Part shown: positions 1 through 8,762 of the stretch, piece after piece | How the letters are laid out: each line of letters begins with the position of its first letter | How positions within the stretch are numbered: the first letter of the stretch is position 1 | Origin: CAYRUP01 sp964578975 | GTDB taxonomy: Bacteria > Pseudomonadota > Gammaproteobacteria > DSM-16500 | Assembly: GCA_964578975.1 (NCBI GenBank) | Contig: CAZOFA010000012.1 | Span: 1 to 39,246, forward strand | DNA length: 39,246 nt | Reading direction: 5' to 3' | The notes under the pieces: model-generated | Databases searched by the model: none | The model's input: only the letters and a program-made list of their open reading frames with translations | What the model was told of the DNA's origin: nothing | Translations under genes and position numbers: made by a program

Positions 1-93
1 GAACGGTCACAGATAGCCGTTCGCCCTGAGGAGCGCGAAGCGCGTCTCGAAGGGCGCGTCTCGAAGGGCACTACGTTCAGGATGACATGGTTG
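1..93. repeat. Edge of a dispersed intergenic repeat with a 14-bp tandem duplication
   Basis: The 99 bases before the end of rph are GC-rich and non-coding. A 14-bp unit, GCGTCTCGAAGGGC, occurs twice head to tail at 42-55 and 56-69. CGCCCT near 22-27 pairs with the AGGGCG at 52-57, and the stretch ends in TTCAGGATGAC at 76-86. The GGATGAC end and GCGAAGCG core resemble the REP-like palindromes common between genes in many bacteria. The partner arm may lie left of the window, so the true extent is unknown. Confidence 0.5.
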
Positions 94-99
94 AAGCTT

Positions 100-813
100 T
101 TAGCTCACCGCTGTTTTCTGCTTTTGAATCAACTGCTGAATTCCCTCTTTCGCCAACACCAACAACCCATCCAACTCATGTTGCTCAAACGTTGCTTTTT
201 CCGCCGTCCCCTGAATTTCAATAAACCCACCTTGTTCAGTCATCACCACATTCATATCCGTTTCCGCATTCGAATCTTCCAAATAATCCAGATCAATAAT
301 CGGTTGCCCCTGATAAATGCCCACTGAAATCGAAGCGATAAATTGTTTGAACGGATCTTTTTTTATCTTGCCCTGTTTTTTCAATTGTAAAATCGCATCA
401 TACAACGCAACGCATCCACCGGTAATCGACGCCGTGCGTGTGCCGCCATCCGCTTGAATCACATCGCAATCCACCGTGATCGTGTATTCTCCCAGTGCGG
501 CTAAATTCACCGCAGCGCGTAATGATCGACCGATCAAACGTTGAATTTCTTGCGTGCGTCCAGATTGTTTGCCTTTCGCCGCTTCGCGCGGCACACGATC
601 ATGCGTTGCGCGTGGCAACATGCCATATTCTGCGGTGACCCAACCTTTACCGGAATCTTTTAAAAAAGGCGGCACGCTAGGCACGGCACTGGCCGTACAA
701 ATTATTTTGGTATCGCCAAACTCCACTAACACAGAGCCTTCTGCATGTTTAGTAAAATGTCGCGTGATTAAAATGTCGCGTAATTGATTGTTCGCACGTT
801 GACTGGGGCGCAT
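100..813 (-). CDS. rph: Ribonuclease PH
   Basis: This is a 3'-to-5' phosphorolytic exoribonuclease that trims tRNA 3' ends using phosphate. The N-terminus (MRPSQRANNQLRD) and the motifs DSGKGWVTAEYGMLPRAT, ASITGGCVAL and ETDMNVVMT are typical of bacterial RNase PH. An in-frame start at 849 would add 12 residues; I chose the ATG at 811-813 because it gives 237 residues, the usual length, and begins with the conserved MRPS. The gene is divergent from yicC, an arrangement common in gammaproteobacteria, with about 100 bp between the starts. No key residue is obviously missing. Confidence 0.96.
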   Translation of the reverse strand: MRPSQRANNQLRDILITRHFTKHAEGSVLVEFGDTKIICTASAVPSVPPFLKDSGKGWVTAEYGMLPRATHDRVPREAAKGKQSGRTQEIQRLIGRSLRAAVNLAALGEYTITVDCDVIQADGGTRTASITGGCVALYDAILQLKKQGKIKKDPFKQFIASISVGIYQGQPIIDLDYLEDSNAETDMNVVMTEQGGFIEIQGTAEKATFEQHELDGLLVLAKEGIQQLIQKQKTAVS

Positions 814-911
814 AATTTTTTCTCTTATAGTGTGATTTAGAGTCGACATTATAGACGCGTCGCCGCGATATGATAATATGTGGATGAAATAATAAAGCGG
901 AAGAATTCAAT

Positions 912-1778
912 ATGATTCAGAGCATGACAGCATTTGCAAGAACGCAAGGACAAGGTAAATGGGGTAACGCGGTTTGTGAAATTCGCTCCATCAATCATCG
1001 TTATTTGGAAATCAGTATTCGCTTACCTGATACCTTACACGAATTAGAAGTGCTGATGCGTGAACGCATTCGTCATCATGTTCGTCGGGGTAAAATCGAA
1101 TGTAATTTACGTTTTCAACCCGGCGATATCTCAGGCGCTGAAATTATTATTAATCATCATCTCGCCGAAGAGTTGTGTCATGCCAATGCCGTGATTGCAA
1201 ATATGTTGAACGCGCCAGGACCGGTGAATCCCATGGATATTTTGCGTTGGCCGGGGATTTTGCAAGTGGCTGAAGTGGATTTGGAAATCATTCAAGATGA
1301 AATCGTCGCACTGCTTGATAAAGCATTACAAGACTTAGTCGAAGCACGTATGCGGGAAGGCGAAGAACTCAAACAATTATTTTTACAACGTTTAGATACC
1401 ATGAAGGCAGAGCTTGCAAAAGTGCGGCATCGCTTGCCTGAAATTTATAATCAACAACGTGCGCGTTTGATTGCACGTTTTAATGATGCAAAGTTGGAAT
1501 TAGATTCGGGACGATTAGAACAAGAAATGGTGATGTTTGCGCAGAAAATTGATGTCGCTGAAGAAATAGAACGTTTAGATACCCACATTTCTGAAGTGCG
1601 CCGTATTTTAAAACAAGGCGGTGTCATGGGACGACGTTTGGATTTTTTAATGCAAGAATTAAATCGCGAAGCGAATACGTTGGGCTCGAAATCCGTCGAA
1701 TCAGATATCACACGCGCTTCCGTCGAATTAAAAGTATTAATCGAACAAATTCGCGAGCAAGTGCAAAATGTCGAATAA
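912..1778 (+). CDS. yicC: YicC-family endoribonuclease
   Basis: The 288-residue protein starts with the family signature MIQSMTAFAR and ends with the conserved segment GSKSVESDITRASVELKVLIEQIREQVQNVE-like tail. The central part is a long helical region with a C-terminal DUF1732-type domain (about 205-288). YicC proteins are stress-linked endoribonucleases; the activity here is taken from the family. The gene is divergent from rph. It ends one base before the convergent icmX-like gene, so there is no room for a separate terminator between them. Confidence 0.93.
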   Translation: MIQSMTAFARTQGQGKWGNAVCEIRSINHRYLEISIRLPDTLHELEVLMRERIRHHVRRGKIECNLRFQPGDISGAEIIINHHLAEELCHANAVIANMLNAPGPVNPMDILRWPGILQVAEVDLEIIQDEIVALLDKALQDLVEARMREGEELKQLFLQRLDTMKAELAKVRHRLPEIYNQQRARLIARFNDAKLELDSGRLEQEMVMFAQKIDVAEEIERLDTHISEVRRILKQGGVMGRRLDFLMQELNREANTLGSKSVESDITRASVELKVLIEQIREQVQNVE

Positions 1779-1779
1779 A

Positions 1780-2679
1780 TTATCTCGGCGGAGTAGCCGC
1801 AGCACTTCTTGCTTCATTATATAATTGATTTTCGGTAAACGAATCACCGATCACAATCAAAGTATTTGTCATGGCAAGTGTTGCGAGCATTTGTTTTTGT
1901 GCTTGCAATAACTGCGTCATCAACACAAAAAGTTGTGAGTTGTACATCAACATTTGACGAAAAACAACACCCAGATTTTCGCTGGCGACTTGGGTAAACC
2001 AATCGGAACTACTGGCTTGCTTAATCAACGTCGTTTGTTGGTCAGACAATGAATTTTTGCCATTGTTATCCAAATAAAGCTGGCTCAGAATATAGGAATT
2101 ATAAGTTTGAATGGCAGAAACGGTGGTGTAAAACGCTTTATATTTTCTTTGTGCATAAGGCGTTCCAGCCCAATCACCCGGTACAATATGAGTCAGTTTT
2201 AAGCCTGCTACATTGGTAATATAATTTAAACCAAGATCAATTTTTTCAGAGCGTGGATCTTTTATAAAATAAGGTTTGCCTTTGAGACTGCCAAAGGTCA
2301 TGTCATTCGCATAAGGTGTAATCTCTTCCGTGACATCTCGTCCATAAAAATCTTTTATTAAAGATGTTTGCATGTCGAGTTGAGTCTTAGTGTTCGTGGT
2401 GAGAGTGTTGGTCGCTTTGGAAAAATTAGATTGCAATTGTGAAGAGGTATCGGTTTCATCGGGTAATATCCAACTATTCAAAATAACCAGGATGCCGTAA
2501 ATGTATTCTTCAATGTAATAAGCGGCATCAGCAGTTTTATAGGTATAGATTGCAATCAACTTCAAATATTTTTCTGAAGTAGTCTCAGCTTTTGCCGGCG
2601 AAATCAAAGCAACACTCATGGCGAGAAACGCAATACTCAAAGCGATTATTTTTTTCATGTGAGTTTTTAACTTAATCAT
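1780..2679 (-). CDS. icmX: IcmX-like Dot/Icm protein, C-terminal-domain ORF with its own signal peptide
   Basis: The position directly downstream of icmW and the sequence (helical, with motifs such as YIEEYIYGILVILNSW and a long ordered C-terminal part) suggest the conserved domain of IcmX, a periplasmic/secreted Dot/Icm component needed for virulence in Legionella. The start is the ATG at 2677-2679, preceded by AGGGAG at good spacing; an upstream TTG has no such site. The 299-residue product begins with a basic stretch and a hydrophobic signal sequence (MKKIIALSIAFLAMSVALIS, ending near PAKA). IcmX of Legionella is longer, with a low-complexity N-terminal region; here that region appears to be the separate upstream ORF. 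No frameshift is needed, because this ORF has its own ribosome site and signal peptide. The assignment rests mainly on synteny and general resemblance. Confidence 0.7.
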   Translation of the reverse strand: MIKLKTHMKKIIALSIAFLAMSVALISPAKAETTSEKYLKLIAIYTYKTADAAYYIEEYIYGILVILNSWILPDETDTSSQLQSNFSKATNTLTTNTKTQLDMQTSLIKDFYGRDVTEEITPYANDMTFGSLKGKPYFIKDPRSEKIDLGLNYITNVAGLKLTHIVPGDWAGTPYAQRKYKAFYTTVSAIQTYNSYILSQLYLDNNGKNSLSDQQTTLIKQASSSDWFTQVASENLGVVFRQMLMYNSQLFVLMTQLLQAQKQMLATLAMTNTLIVIGDSFTENQLYNEARSAAATPPR

Positions 2680-2700
2680 AAACAAAACTCCCTACGCGAA

Positions 2701-3279
2701 TTAATATTTAATATTCCAACCACCACCGGATGAAGAATTACCACCTGACGAATTATTATTTTGTGTGCCTCCACCAAAACCCGTGTAGGGTTGATTTTGT
2801 TGTGGAGCAGGTGCGTTCGCTGCGGGTGGGGCAGTGACGGGTGCTTGAGGTGGCGGTGCATTGGCCTCTGGAAATGGTTCGATCGGCGCCTCATGTACCG
2901 GTTGTTTTTCGTCAGGTGGTGCAAGCGCGTTATCCATCATTTTTTTCCCCGGTGTTTCTTTGCTTCCAGAAGTAGTTTCAGAGCTATCGGTCGATGGAGA
3001 TGATGGAGATGGACTGACTTTTCCTGGCGGTAAGGGCGGTGTGTTTGGCAACGTTTTTTGTGGCGCTTGTTGTTTTAAATCGTTTTGACTTTGTTTCAAC
3101 ATGTTTTGTTGATTTTGTTGTGCGAGCGTTGCCACTTTATTTTTAAATTCACTGGGCGACAAGACTTGCTCTGCTGTGTCTATTTTATTTTCGGTTGACG
3201 ATTGAAAAAAAGTTTGACCGTAAGAAACGGTGCCTGCTAAACAAGTGATGACAAATAAATAGGATCGTAATTTAGACAT
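2701..3279 (-). CDS. Proline/Ser-rich secreted protein between icmW and icmX (possible split N-terminus of IcmX)
   Basis: This 192-residue ORF starts 8 bases inside the end of icmW, so the two are probably translationally coupled. Residues 1-21 form a signal peptide (MSKLRSYLFVITCLAGTVSYG). A Gln/Asn-rich stretch follows (about 50-75), then a long Pro/Ala/Ser-rich region (about 76-155) and a Gly/Asn/Ser-rich end (GGGTQNNNSSGGNSSSGGG). No catalytic motif is visible. Such a Pro-rich linker resembles the N-terminal half expected of a full-length IcmX, so the pair may be one IcmX function carried on two polypeptides. It could equally be an independent periplasmic spacer protein. Confidence 0.75.
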   Translation of the reverse strand: MSKLRSYLFVITCLAGTVSYGQTFFQSSTENKIDTAEQVLSPSEFKNKVATLAQQNQQNMLKQSQNDLKQQAPQKTLPNTPPLPPGKVSPSPSSPSTDSSETTSGSKETPGKKMMDNALAPPDEKQPVHEAPIEPFPEANAPPPQAPVTAPPAANAPAPQQNQPYTGFGGGTQNNNSSGGNSSSGGGWNIKY

Positions 3280-3721
3280 GTTCTTGCTCCAATGCTTTTA
3301 ACACAATTTCAAAACGTTCTGGGGCAAATACGCGAGACAATAAACGCAAACGTTCAAAAACAATATTACGTCGTAAAAATAATCCAGCTAATGGATGTTC
3401 TGGCGTATTATTTTCTTCGGCATACATTAAGACTTTGGATGCTGAACCGGGATCTATTGTATCAATGGCTTGTAAAATACGTAAAATACGCGAGGTTTTT
3501 ATGTGCGCGCAGATTGTAATAAATTGTTCTTCTTTACTGAGTTCAAAACGAGTAATTTTATCCAGATTGCTACCAATCGCATTGACCGCTTCTTCCAGCG
3601 CCCCATCACCATCTAATGTCCAGCCTTCAACACTTTCCATAAAGGCAATGACTCGATAGATCATTGGATCTTCATAATTTTTCCAAAACTCATGGGCGGC
3701 TTTTAAATCAAGTGCTGGCAT
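3272..3721 (-). CDS. icmW: IcmW, Dot/Icm substrate adaptor
   Basis: This small acidic cytoplasmic protein pairs with IcmS; in Legionella the IcmSW pair binds effectors and presents them to the coupling complex. The hallmark block YEDPMIYRVIAFMESVEGWTLDGDGALEE is present, as are LRILQAIDTIDPGSASKVLMYAEE and RRNIVFERLRLLSRVF, close to Legionella IcmW as I recall it. I chose the ATG at 3719-3721 (149 residues, about the family's 151); the upstream extension begins with TTG and adds 11 unconserved residues. It is divergent from icmV and leads the icmW / Pro-rich ORF / icmX-like transcription unit. Confidence 0.95.
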   Translation of the reverse strand: MPALDLKAAHEFWKNYEDPMIYRVIAFMESVEGWTLDGDGALEEAVNAIGSNLDKITRFELSKEEQFITICAHIKTSRILRILQAIDTIDPGSASKVLMYAEENNTPEHPLAGLFLRRNIVFERLRLLSRVFAPERFEIVLKALEQEHV

Positions 3722-3756
3722 AAAATTAAATCGTTCCTTTAAACACTCTGTCAAAA

Positions 3757-3762
3757 AGTATA
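3757..3762 (-). promoter_or_regulatory. Possible -10 element for the icmW unit
   Basis: TATACT on the minus strand lies about 35 bp upstream of the icmW ATG, in the 133-bp icmW/icmV divergent interval. The upstream -35 region is poor (CTTTAT at 17 bp). The icmV side of the interval has no clear sigma-70 promoter. Confidence 0.3.
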
Positions 3763-3854
3763 CCTGTTTTTTCGACTATATAAAGTATTGTTTTTTTTTG
3801 ATTCGAATGCTAATGTTGAATTCGTGGCTAGTTTAGGCTTAAGGTGCTATTTCT

Positions 3855-4316
3855 ATGGCATTAAAAGATGTCTTTAAAGTTACCCGCAAAACATTTTTCA
3901 ATCCTACGGGTTGGCTTGGCTACGATATGCTAAGCGCTCAGTTTAAACTCAGTTCGGATATTATCAAAAATGCGTTTGCCCCGCGTGTTGCTCGTCATAC
4001 AGAAACATTTGATGAAGCAATGGCACGCCTCCAATTAACCGAGAGTGACATTCAAAAAATCGGTTCACGCTATTTTTTAATCGCACTCATTTTTTTTGTT
4101 TGTGGAATTTTGACATTCCTCTTTAGTTTTTATTTGCTTTTTCACTATGTTGCAATTGCTGGCTGGATCTTAGGATTGGCCACGACGGGTTTATTTATTG
4201 CATATTCGTTTCGTAATCATTTTTTATATTTCCAGATTAAGCATCGAAAATTAGGCTGCACGTTTGCAGAATGGCGTCGAGGTAAACCAGATTCAGATAA
4301 GAGTACACCTCCATGA
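3855..4316 (+). CDS. icmV: IcmV, inner-membrane Dot/Icm protein
   Basis: The 153-residue protein starts MALKDVFKVTRKTFFNPTGWLGYD, the recognisable IcmV N-terminus. It has a charged first half and two adjacent membrane helices at about 73-118 (FLIALIFFVCGILTFLFSFY and IAGWILGLATTGLFIAYSF), then a basic cytoplasmic tail. Its role within Dot/Icm is poorly defined, but it is needed for function in Legionella. Its TGA overlaps the ATG of dotA (ATGA at 4313-4316), implying coupled translation, and icmV-dotA order is kept in Legionella and Coxiella. Confidence 0.93.
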   Translation: MALKDVFKVTRKTFFNPTGWLGYDMLSAQFKLSSDIIKNAFAPRVARHTETFDEAMARLQLTESDIQKIGSRYFLIALIFFVCGILTFLFSFYLLFHYVAIAGWILGLATTGLFIAYSFRNHFLYFQIKHRKLGCTFAEWRRGKPDSDKSTPP

Positions 4317-6880
4317 TTAATCTTTTTCAAATCTCTGTAGAAGATCAAGCTGTTTATTATCTGGGAAAGATTTTCGGCATGGTTGGCTCGATTTTGCCAG
4401 CGCGTGATCCTAATTTGTTGATGGGTATCTTATTTAAAACGCTTAACACCACTGCATTAAGCGTTGGTGTAATCTTAATCGTATACATCACCGTTGTTGG
4501 TCTGATGAAAACGGCACAAGAAGGTGAATTTCTTGGGAAACAATGGAATTCACTGTGGGTTCCCATTCGTACTGTGTTGGGTATCTTATCATTATTTCCC
4601 ACCGCAACCGGTTATTCTGCCATCCAAATTGTTATCATGTGGATTATTTTACAAGGCATTGGTGCAGGTGACGCGCTTTGGAAAACTACGATTAATTTTA
4701 TCGCGGTCGCAGGTTCACCTTATGTTGGCGTCAATTCGAGTTCGTTATTCCCGGGACAAATTCAACTACAAACACAAAATCTTTTTCAATCGCTGGTTTG
4801 TCAAGCGAGTGCTAAAGCGTCTTACGAACAATTTGGCGGTCCTGCAACCACCATTGATTTTAAATATTTTTGTGGACCACAAATGGATGCGGCAGGAAAT
4901 GTGACGACGCCTAACGCAAACAATCCATTTTGTAAATCGATGACGTTAGATCCACTGACCCCAAGCGGGCAAGTGCCTGATAAAACTTCCTATCGCATGG
5001 GTCCTGGCGGTGGAATTCCTCAATATGGAAGTTGTGGTGTATTGAATTATTGCGATGTCGACGATAAATGTAAGGCAGATCCAAATAATCCAGGTGCGTC
5101 ACCCTCTGCGGAATGCCTGACGTGTAAAGCGCAACGCTCAGCGTTATCGGTCATTGTACCGACCTTAGGGGCCGTCGCTGATAAGCTCGTTTATATCGAT
5201 TATCAATACGTTGCTTTTAAAGAAGGAATAGGCGCTCCGACACCCGATTGGGCGAAAGATTACTGCAGAGCGAATAACATACCCACAGAACAATGTTGTG
5301 TGCGTGGACTTAAGTGCACAAAAGCTTTTAATGCTTATCCCGATACGGGAAATACTTTTTCCGATACCGGAACCAAAACAGCGCAAGAATTATATCTCGC
5401 TTATCCGCTGAAAATTTATTTAAATGGATCTGATTTTATTAATGCGGCGGTCGGGGAATATACGGCAGCATTGGTCAAAGCCGTCCAGCAACGCATTGAA
5501 AATGACATGAAGAATGTCGATCAAAATTCAATGGATAAATGGCAACAGAATGCAATCAATTTTGGTTGGATGACGGCCGGAACCGTTTTTTACCAGATTG
5601 CTGGGATGAATGCACAAAATCGAAATGCAATGCAATCATTTAATTTTACCGTGAAGCAGCCTAACCCGCTCCCTGATTCGGTTGGTAATGATATGTATGG
5701 CTATCGAAGTAACTATAGCGCTTCTCGTGAGTTAATTTCGAAAATGGTGACGGATAACTCGAAAGCAAGCCCTACATTTAGTTCTGTTCCTGGCAGTGCT
5801 GGAACACAGATTCAAGATGCGTTGAGCAGTGGTTCTGCTCTTATATTTAATCATTTTCAAACAAAGATGAATGATGCGACCAACCCTCTGGTTAGCATGG
5901 CGGATTTTGGTAATAGTTTAATGATGTGGGTCAAAGTAATTTTTGGATTAGCAGTGGCTCTTGTCACTACTTTTACCATTATTACTTCAACTATGTTCTT
6001 CTTTTTAGGAACAGGCATGCCCACGAATCCAATTGGCGAAGGATTTAAAACACTCGTCGCTTTTATGACACCCTTAATCATGTTGGTTTTAACATCGCTC
6101 TTTTCTTTAGGCGCTTTGCTTGGGATTTATGTGCCTTTAATTCCCTACATGATTTTTACCATGGGCGCGATTGGTTGGTTGATTGCTTGCATTGAAGCGA
6201 TGGTGGCAGGTCCCATCATTGCACTCGGCATTTTGAGCCCAGGTGGACAACACGAAGTGTTAGGACGAGCAGAACCTGCGTTGATGATGTTGTTTAATCT
6301 CTTTTTACGTCCCAGCCTCATGATCTTTGGTATGATGGCAGCGATGATATTGTCGACCCAAGTCGTACGTTTTGTGGATACTGGATTTCAAGCGGTCATG
6401 CTCAATGTGATGAAAAATCCTGATCTGATTGATCAATGTTTCTTCCTGGCAATCTATGTTTCATTTGTGGTAACAGTACTGAATAAAACATTTTCGCTCA
6501 TTTATCTTATCCCAGAAAGAATTCTGACATGGCTCGGTCAAGCGCCACAGGGTTATGGGGAAGCCGAAGGTATTCAAGCTGCGAAGGGCGCACTCGAAGG
6601 GGCTGCGAGCGGTGTGGGTGGTGGAATGAGCAGTGGCACTCAAAGCGGAGCGGGTGCCGCAGCCGCTTCATATGGCAAGGGACAAGCTGAAGCCAAAGAA
6701 GAGACGAAAGGTAAAGAAAAAGAAGCGACAGATAAATCGAGACATGAAGAGCTTTCAGGCCTACTTAAGGCAAAACAGAGCGGCGGCGGCGGCGGTGAAA
6801 GCAAAGGCGGCGGCGGTGGTAAAACGGGTGGCACTGGTTCTGGCGGCAGTTCTGGCTCTGGCGCTCCCGGCGGACCCTAG
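4313..6880 (+). CDS. dotA: DotA, polytopic Dot/Icm membrane protein
   Basis: The 855-residue inner-membrane protein has an early hydrophobic helix (about 46-66, ALSVGVILIVYITVVGLM) and another near 100-120. A large Cys-rich periplasmic domain follows (about 125-535, with CDVDDKCK, AECLTCKAQ and EQCCVRGLKC), then a cluster of membrane helices between about 540 and 735. It lies beside icmV as in other Dot/Icm loci. It is shorter than Legionella DotA (about 1,050 residues). The last ~115 residues are a Gly/Ala/Lys/Glu-rich tail ending in runs of GGGGG and GSGGSSGSG, which is low complexity and unlikely to be folded. DotA is essential for effector translocation in Legionella and is partly released to the medium there. 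Confidence 0.95.
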   Translation: MINLFQISVEDQAVYYLGKIFGMVGSILPARDPNLLMGILFKTLNTTALSVGVILIVYITVVGLMKTAQEGEFLGKQWNSLWVPIRTVLGILSLFPTATGYSAIQIVIMWIILQGIGAGDALWKTTINFIAVAGSPYVGVNSSSLFPGQIQLQTQNLFQSLVCQASAKASYEQFGGPATTIDFKYFCGPQMDAAGNVTTPNANNPFCKSMTLDPLTPSGQVPDKTSYRMGPGGGIPQYGSCGVLNYCDVDDKCKADPNNPGASPSAECLTCKAQRSALSVIVPTLGAVADKLVYIDYQYVAFKEGIGAPTPDWAKDYCRANNIPTEQCCVRGLKCTKAFNAYPDTGNTFSDTGTKTAQELYLAYPLKIYLNGSDFINAAVGEYTAALVKAVQQRIENDMKNVDQNSMDKWQQNAINFGWMTAGTVFYQIAGMNAQNRNAMQSFNFTVKQPNPLPDSVGNDMYGYRSNYSASRELISKMVTDNSKASPTFSSVPGSAGTQIQDALSSGSALIFNHFQTKMNDATNPLVSMADFGNSLMMWVKVIFGLAVALVTTFTIITSTMFFFLGTGMPTNPIGEGFKTLVAFMTPLIMLVLTSLFSLGALLGIYVPLIPYMIFTMGAIGWLIACIEAMVAGPIIALGILSPGGQHEVLGRAEPALMMLFNLFLRPSLMIFGMMAAMILSTQVVRFVDTGFQAVMLNVMKNPDLIDQCFFLAIYVSFVVTVLNKTFSLIYLIPERILTWLGQAPQGYGEAEGIQAAKGALEGAASGVGGGMSSGTQSGAGAAAASYGKGQAEAKEETKGKEKEATDKSRHEELSGLLKAKQSGGGGGESKGGGGGKTGGTGSGGSSGSGAPGGP

Positions 6881-6920
6881 CAAGTGTAGGCTGGGCATTT
6901 CTTTTAGTCTAATCTACTTC

Positions 6921-7817
6921 CTACAATGCATAAGCCAATTCTGCGCCCAATTTTACGTTATTTTTTATCAACGCAATATTTGCTGTTAAACTTTTACCGC
7001 CAGTTGATTGCGCCACTTCATTTAATAGATAAGGCGTGATCGCTTTTCCAGAAATATTTTCTCGTTTTGCTTTTTCTACCGCACTGACAATCACAGGTTC
7101 AATCACATCAGCAGGAATAGCAAATTCGGCAGGAATGGGATTTGTGATTAATACACCCGATGACATACCGAGTTGCCAATGTGTTTGCAGCATTTTTGCC
7201 AGAGAATTCACATCACTCAGCGTAGCAGGCAATCGATAGCGCGTCGTGTCGGTGTAAAATGCAGGCAAAACATCTGTCCCATATCCCACGACTGGCACGC
7301 TAAATGTTTCTAAAAATTCTAATGTGCGGGGTAAATCTAAAATTGCTTTCGCACCGGCACACACCACTGCAACAGGATTACGTGCTAACTCAATTAAATC
7401 GGCTGAAATATCTTGATCATCACCCCGATGCACACCGCCAATTCCTCCAGTGGCAAATACTTTAATACCAGCAAATGCCGCACAAAATATTGTTGCTGCA
7501 ACCGTCGTGCCTGCAGAAAATCCTTGTGAAAGTACGTAAGCTAAATCTCGCCGACTGGCTTTTTTGACTTGTTTATCACGCGCTAAATGTTCTAATTCAG
7601 ATTGCGATAAACCAATTTTAATTTTGCCATGGAGGACAGCAATGGTTGCAGGTGTGACATGATCATCGCGCACGATTTTTTCTAATGTCATTGCTGTTTC
7701 TAAATTATGGGGATAGGGCATGCCATGCGAAATGATGGTGGATTCGAGAGCAAGAATAGGAAGATTATTTTTAATCGCGTGTTTAATTTCAGCGGAATAT
7801 TCAAAAAATGCCTGCAT
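6921..7817 (-). CDS. psuG: Pseudouridine-5'-phosphate glycosidase
   Basis: The enzyme splits pseudouridine 5'-phosphate into uracil and ribose 5-phosphate, breaking a C-C glycosidic bond. The N-terminal ALESTIISHGMPYPHNLETA, then HGKIKIGL, TGGIGGVHRG...DISADL and CAGAKAILDLPRTLEFLET match the PsuG/IndA family, including the acidic and lysine residues of the active site. The length (298) is normal. It overlaps psuK by 17 bases and follows it, so kinase and glycosidase are coupled. It ends 40 bp from the convergent dotA; only a weak TGTAGG/CCTACA inverted pair lies between them. Confidence 0.93.
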   Translation of the reverse strand: MQAFFEYSAEIKHAIKNNLPILALESTIISHGMPYPHNLETAMTLEKIVRDDHVTPATIAVLHGKIKIGLSQSELEHLARDKQVKKASRRDLAYVLSQGFSAGTTVAATIFCAAFAGIKVFATGGIGGVHRGDDQDISADLIELARNPVAVVCAGAKAILDLPRTLEFLETFSVPVVGYGTDVLPAFYTDTTRYRLPATLSDVNSLAKMLQTHWQLGMSSGVLITNPIPAEFAIPADVIEPVIVSAVEKAKRENISGKAITPYLLNEVAQSTGGKSLTANIALIKNNVKLGAELAYAL

Positions 7818-8751
7818 GATTTTTTTCCCTTGTTTTTTGTAACGTTAAATTGGCCAGTGACATCGTCTCAGCGATTGTATGCGCAGATTGTATCGTTAAT
7901 GCAGCCGCGGCTGATCCTGTCACACAAGCATCTTCAAGAGTGACATGATGTTTTAATTCAAATAACACACCCGCAACAAATGCATCTCCCGCACCACTGA
8001 CATTGACGACATGTTCAACCGGCAACGATGGAAAATGCTTCTGGCATTCTGCATTAACCAGCGCATAACCCGCTTTTCCCAGACTGATAATAATATTTTT
8101 CACACCGCGATCTAATATAATTTTCCCGGCTTTGATGCAGTCACGAAATGAATGAATGCGAATCCCTGTCAGTGCTGTCGTTTCAAATTGATCTGGCTTT
8201 AGCAAAAAAACACCCGCAAGTGATTGAGGAAGTTTTTTTGCTTTTGAAATTGAAACAGGATCAATACATAATTGCAGTTGCTTTTCTTCACATAGCGTAA
8301 TCAGATAGCGCAAAATTTCAGGTGATAAATTGGTGTCTGCAAAAATGATATTTTCTTTTTCCCAACATTTCCAAGACGCAGTAAATGCCTGCAATGGAAT
8401 TTGATCGTAGATTTGCATATCAGCCAAACCGATGTGCACCTCACCACTTGTATTCAGAATGTTGTAATAGTGGGATGTCATCGCATTATCAAGAACAAGA
8501 CTGTGTCGGGTATCAATTCCTTTCTGTTGTGCGTGAGCTAATAAACGCTGGCCATTGGTATCATGACCGACGACACATTGTAATTGGACTTGATCCGTCA
8601 AGCAGGCGAGATTCAGTGCGACATTGTGAGCGACGCCACCCATGGTGACAAATGAAGTGACTGGATTTGAAGTATATAATTCTAAAGAGTGGATGGTTTG
8701 TAATTTATAATCAATGGTGGCGCCACCAATGCAAATAATTTTTTTTTCCAT
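7801..8751 (-). CDS. psuK: PfkB-family pseudouridine kinase
   Basis: This 316-residue ribokinase-fold sugar kinase has GGVAHNVALNLACL near the N-terminus and the PfkB catalytic signature VNVSGAGDAFVAGVLFEL near the C-terminus, where the Asp of GAGD is the catalytic base. PfkB kinases vary in substrate, but overlap with psuG supports pseudouridine, which it would phosphorylate to feed PsuG. The start is 11 bp past the stop of dotB on the same strand, with no promoter visible and no strong ribosome site. It therefore looks like part of the dotD-dotC-dotB transcript. Confidence 0.88.
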   Translation of the reverse strand: MEKKIICIGGATIDYKLQTIHSLELYTSNPVTSFVTMGGVAHNVALNLACLTDQVQLQCVVGHDTNGQRLLAHAQQKGIDTRHSLVLDNAMTSHYYNILNTSGEVHIGLADMQIYDQIPLQAFTASWKCWEKENIIFADTNLSPEILRYLITLCEEKQLQLCIDPVSISKAKKLPQSLAGVFLLKPDQFETTALTGIRIHSFRDCIKAGKIILDRGVKNIIISLGKAGYALVNAECQKHFPSLPVEHVVNVSGAGDAFVAGVLFELKHHVTLEDACVTGSAAAALTIQSAHTIAETMSLANLTLQKTREKNHAGIF

Positions 8752-8762
8752 AAAGAGTGACT

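Noticed and set aside
1780..3279. Frameshift joining the two icmX-like ORFs
   Set aside because: The downstream ORF has its own Shine-Dalgarno site, ATG and signal peptide, so two genes are more likely than one broken gene.
6885..6925. TGTAGG/CCTACA inverted pair between dotA and psuG as a terminator
   Set aside because: Six-base arms with a 29-base loop and no T-run are too weak.
6633..6989. 118-residue ORF in another frame over the dotA end
   Set aside because: It is a shadow of the Gly-rich repeat of dotA, with no ribosome site or recognisable protein features.
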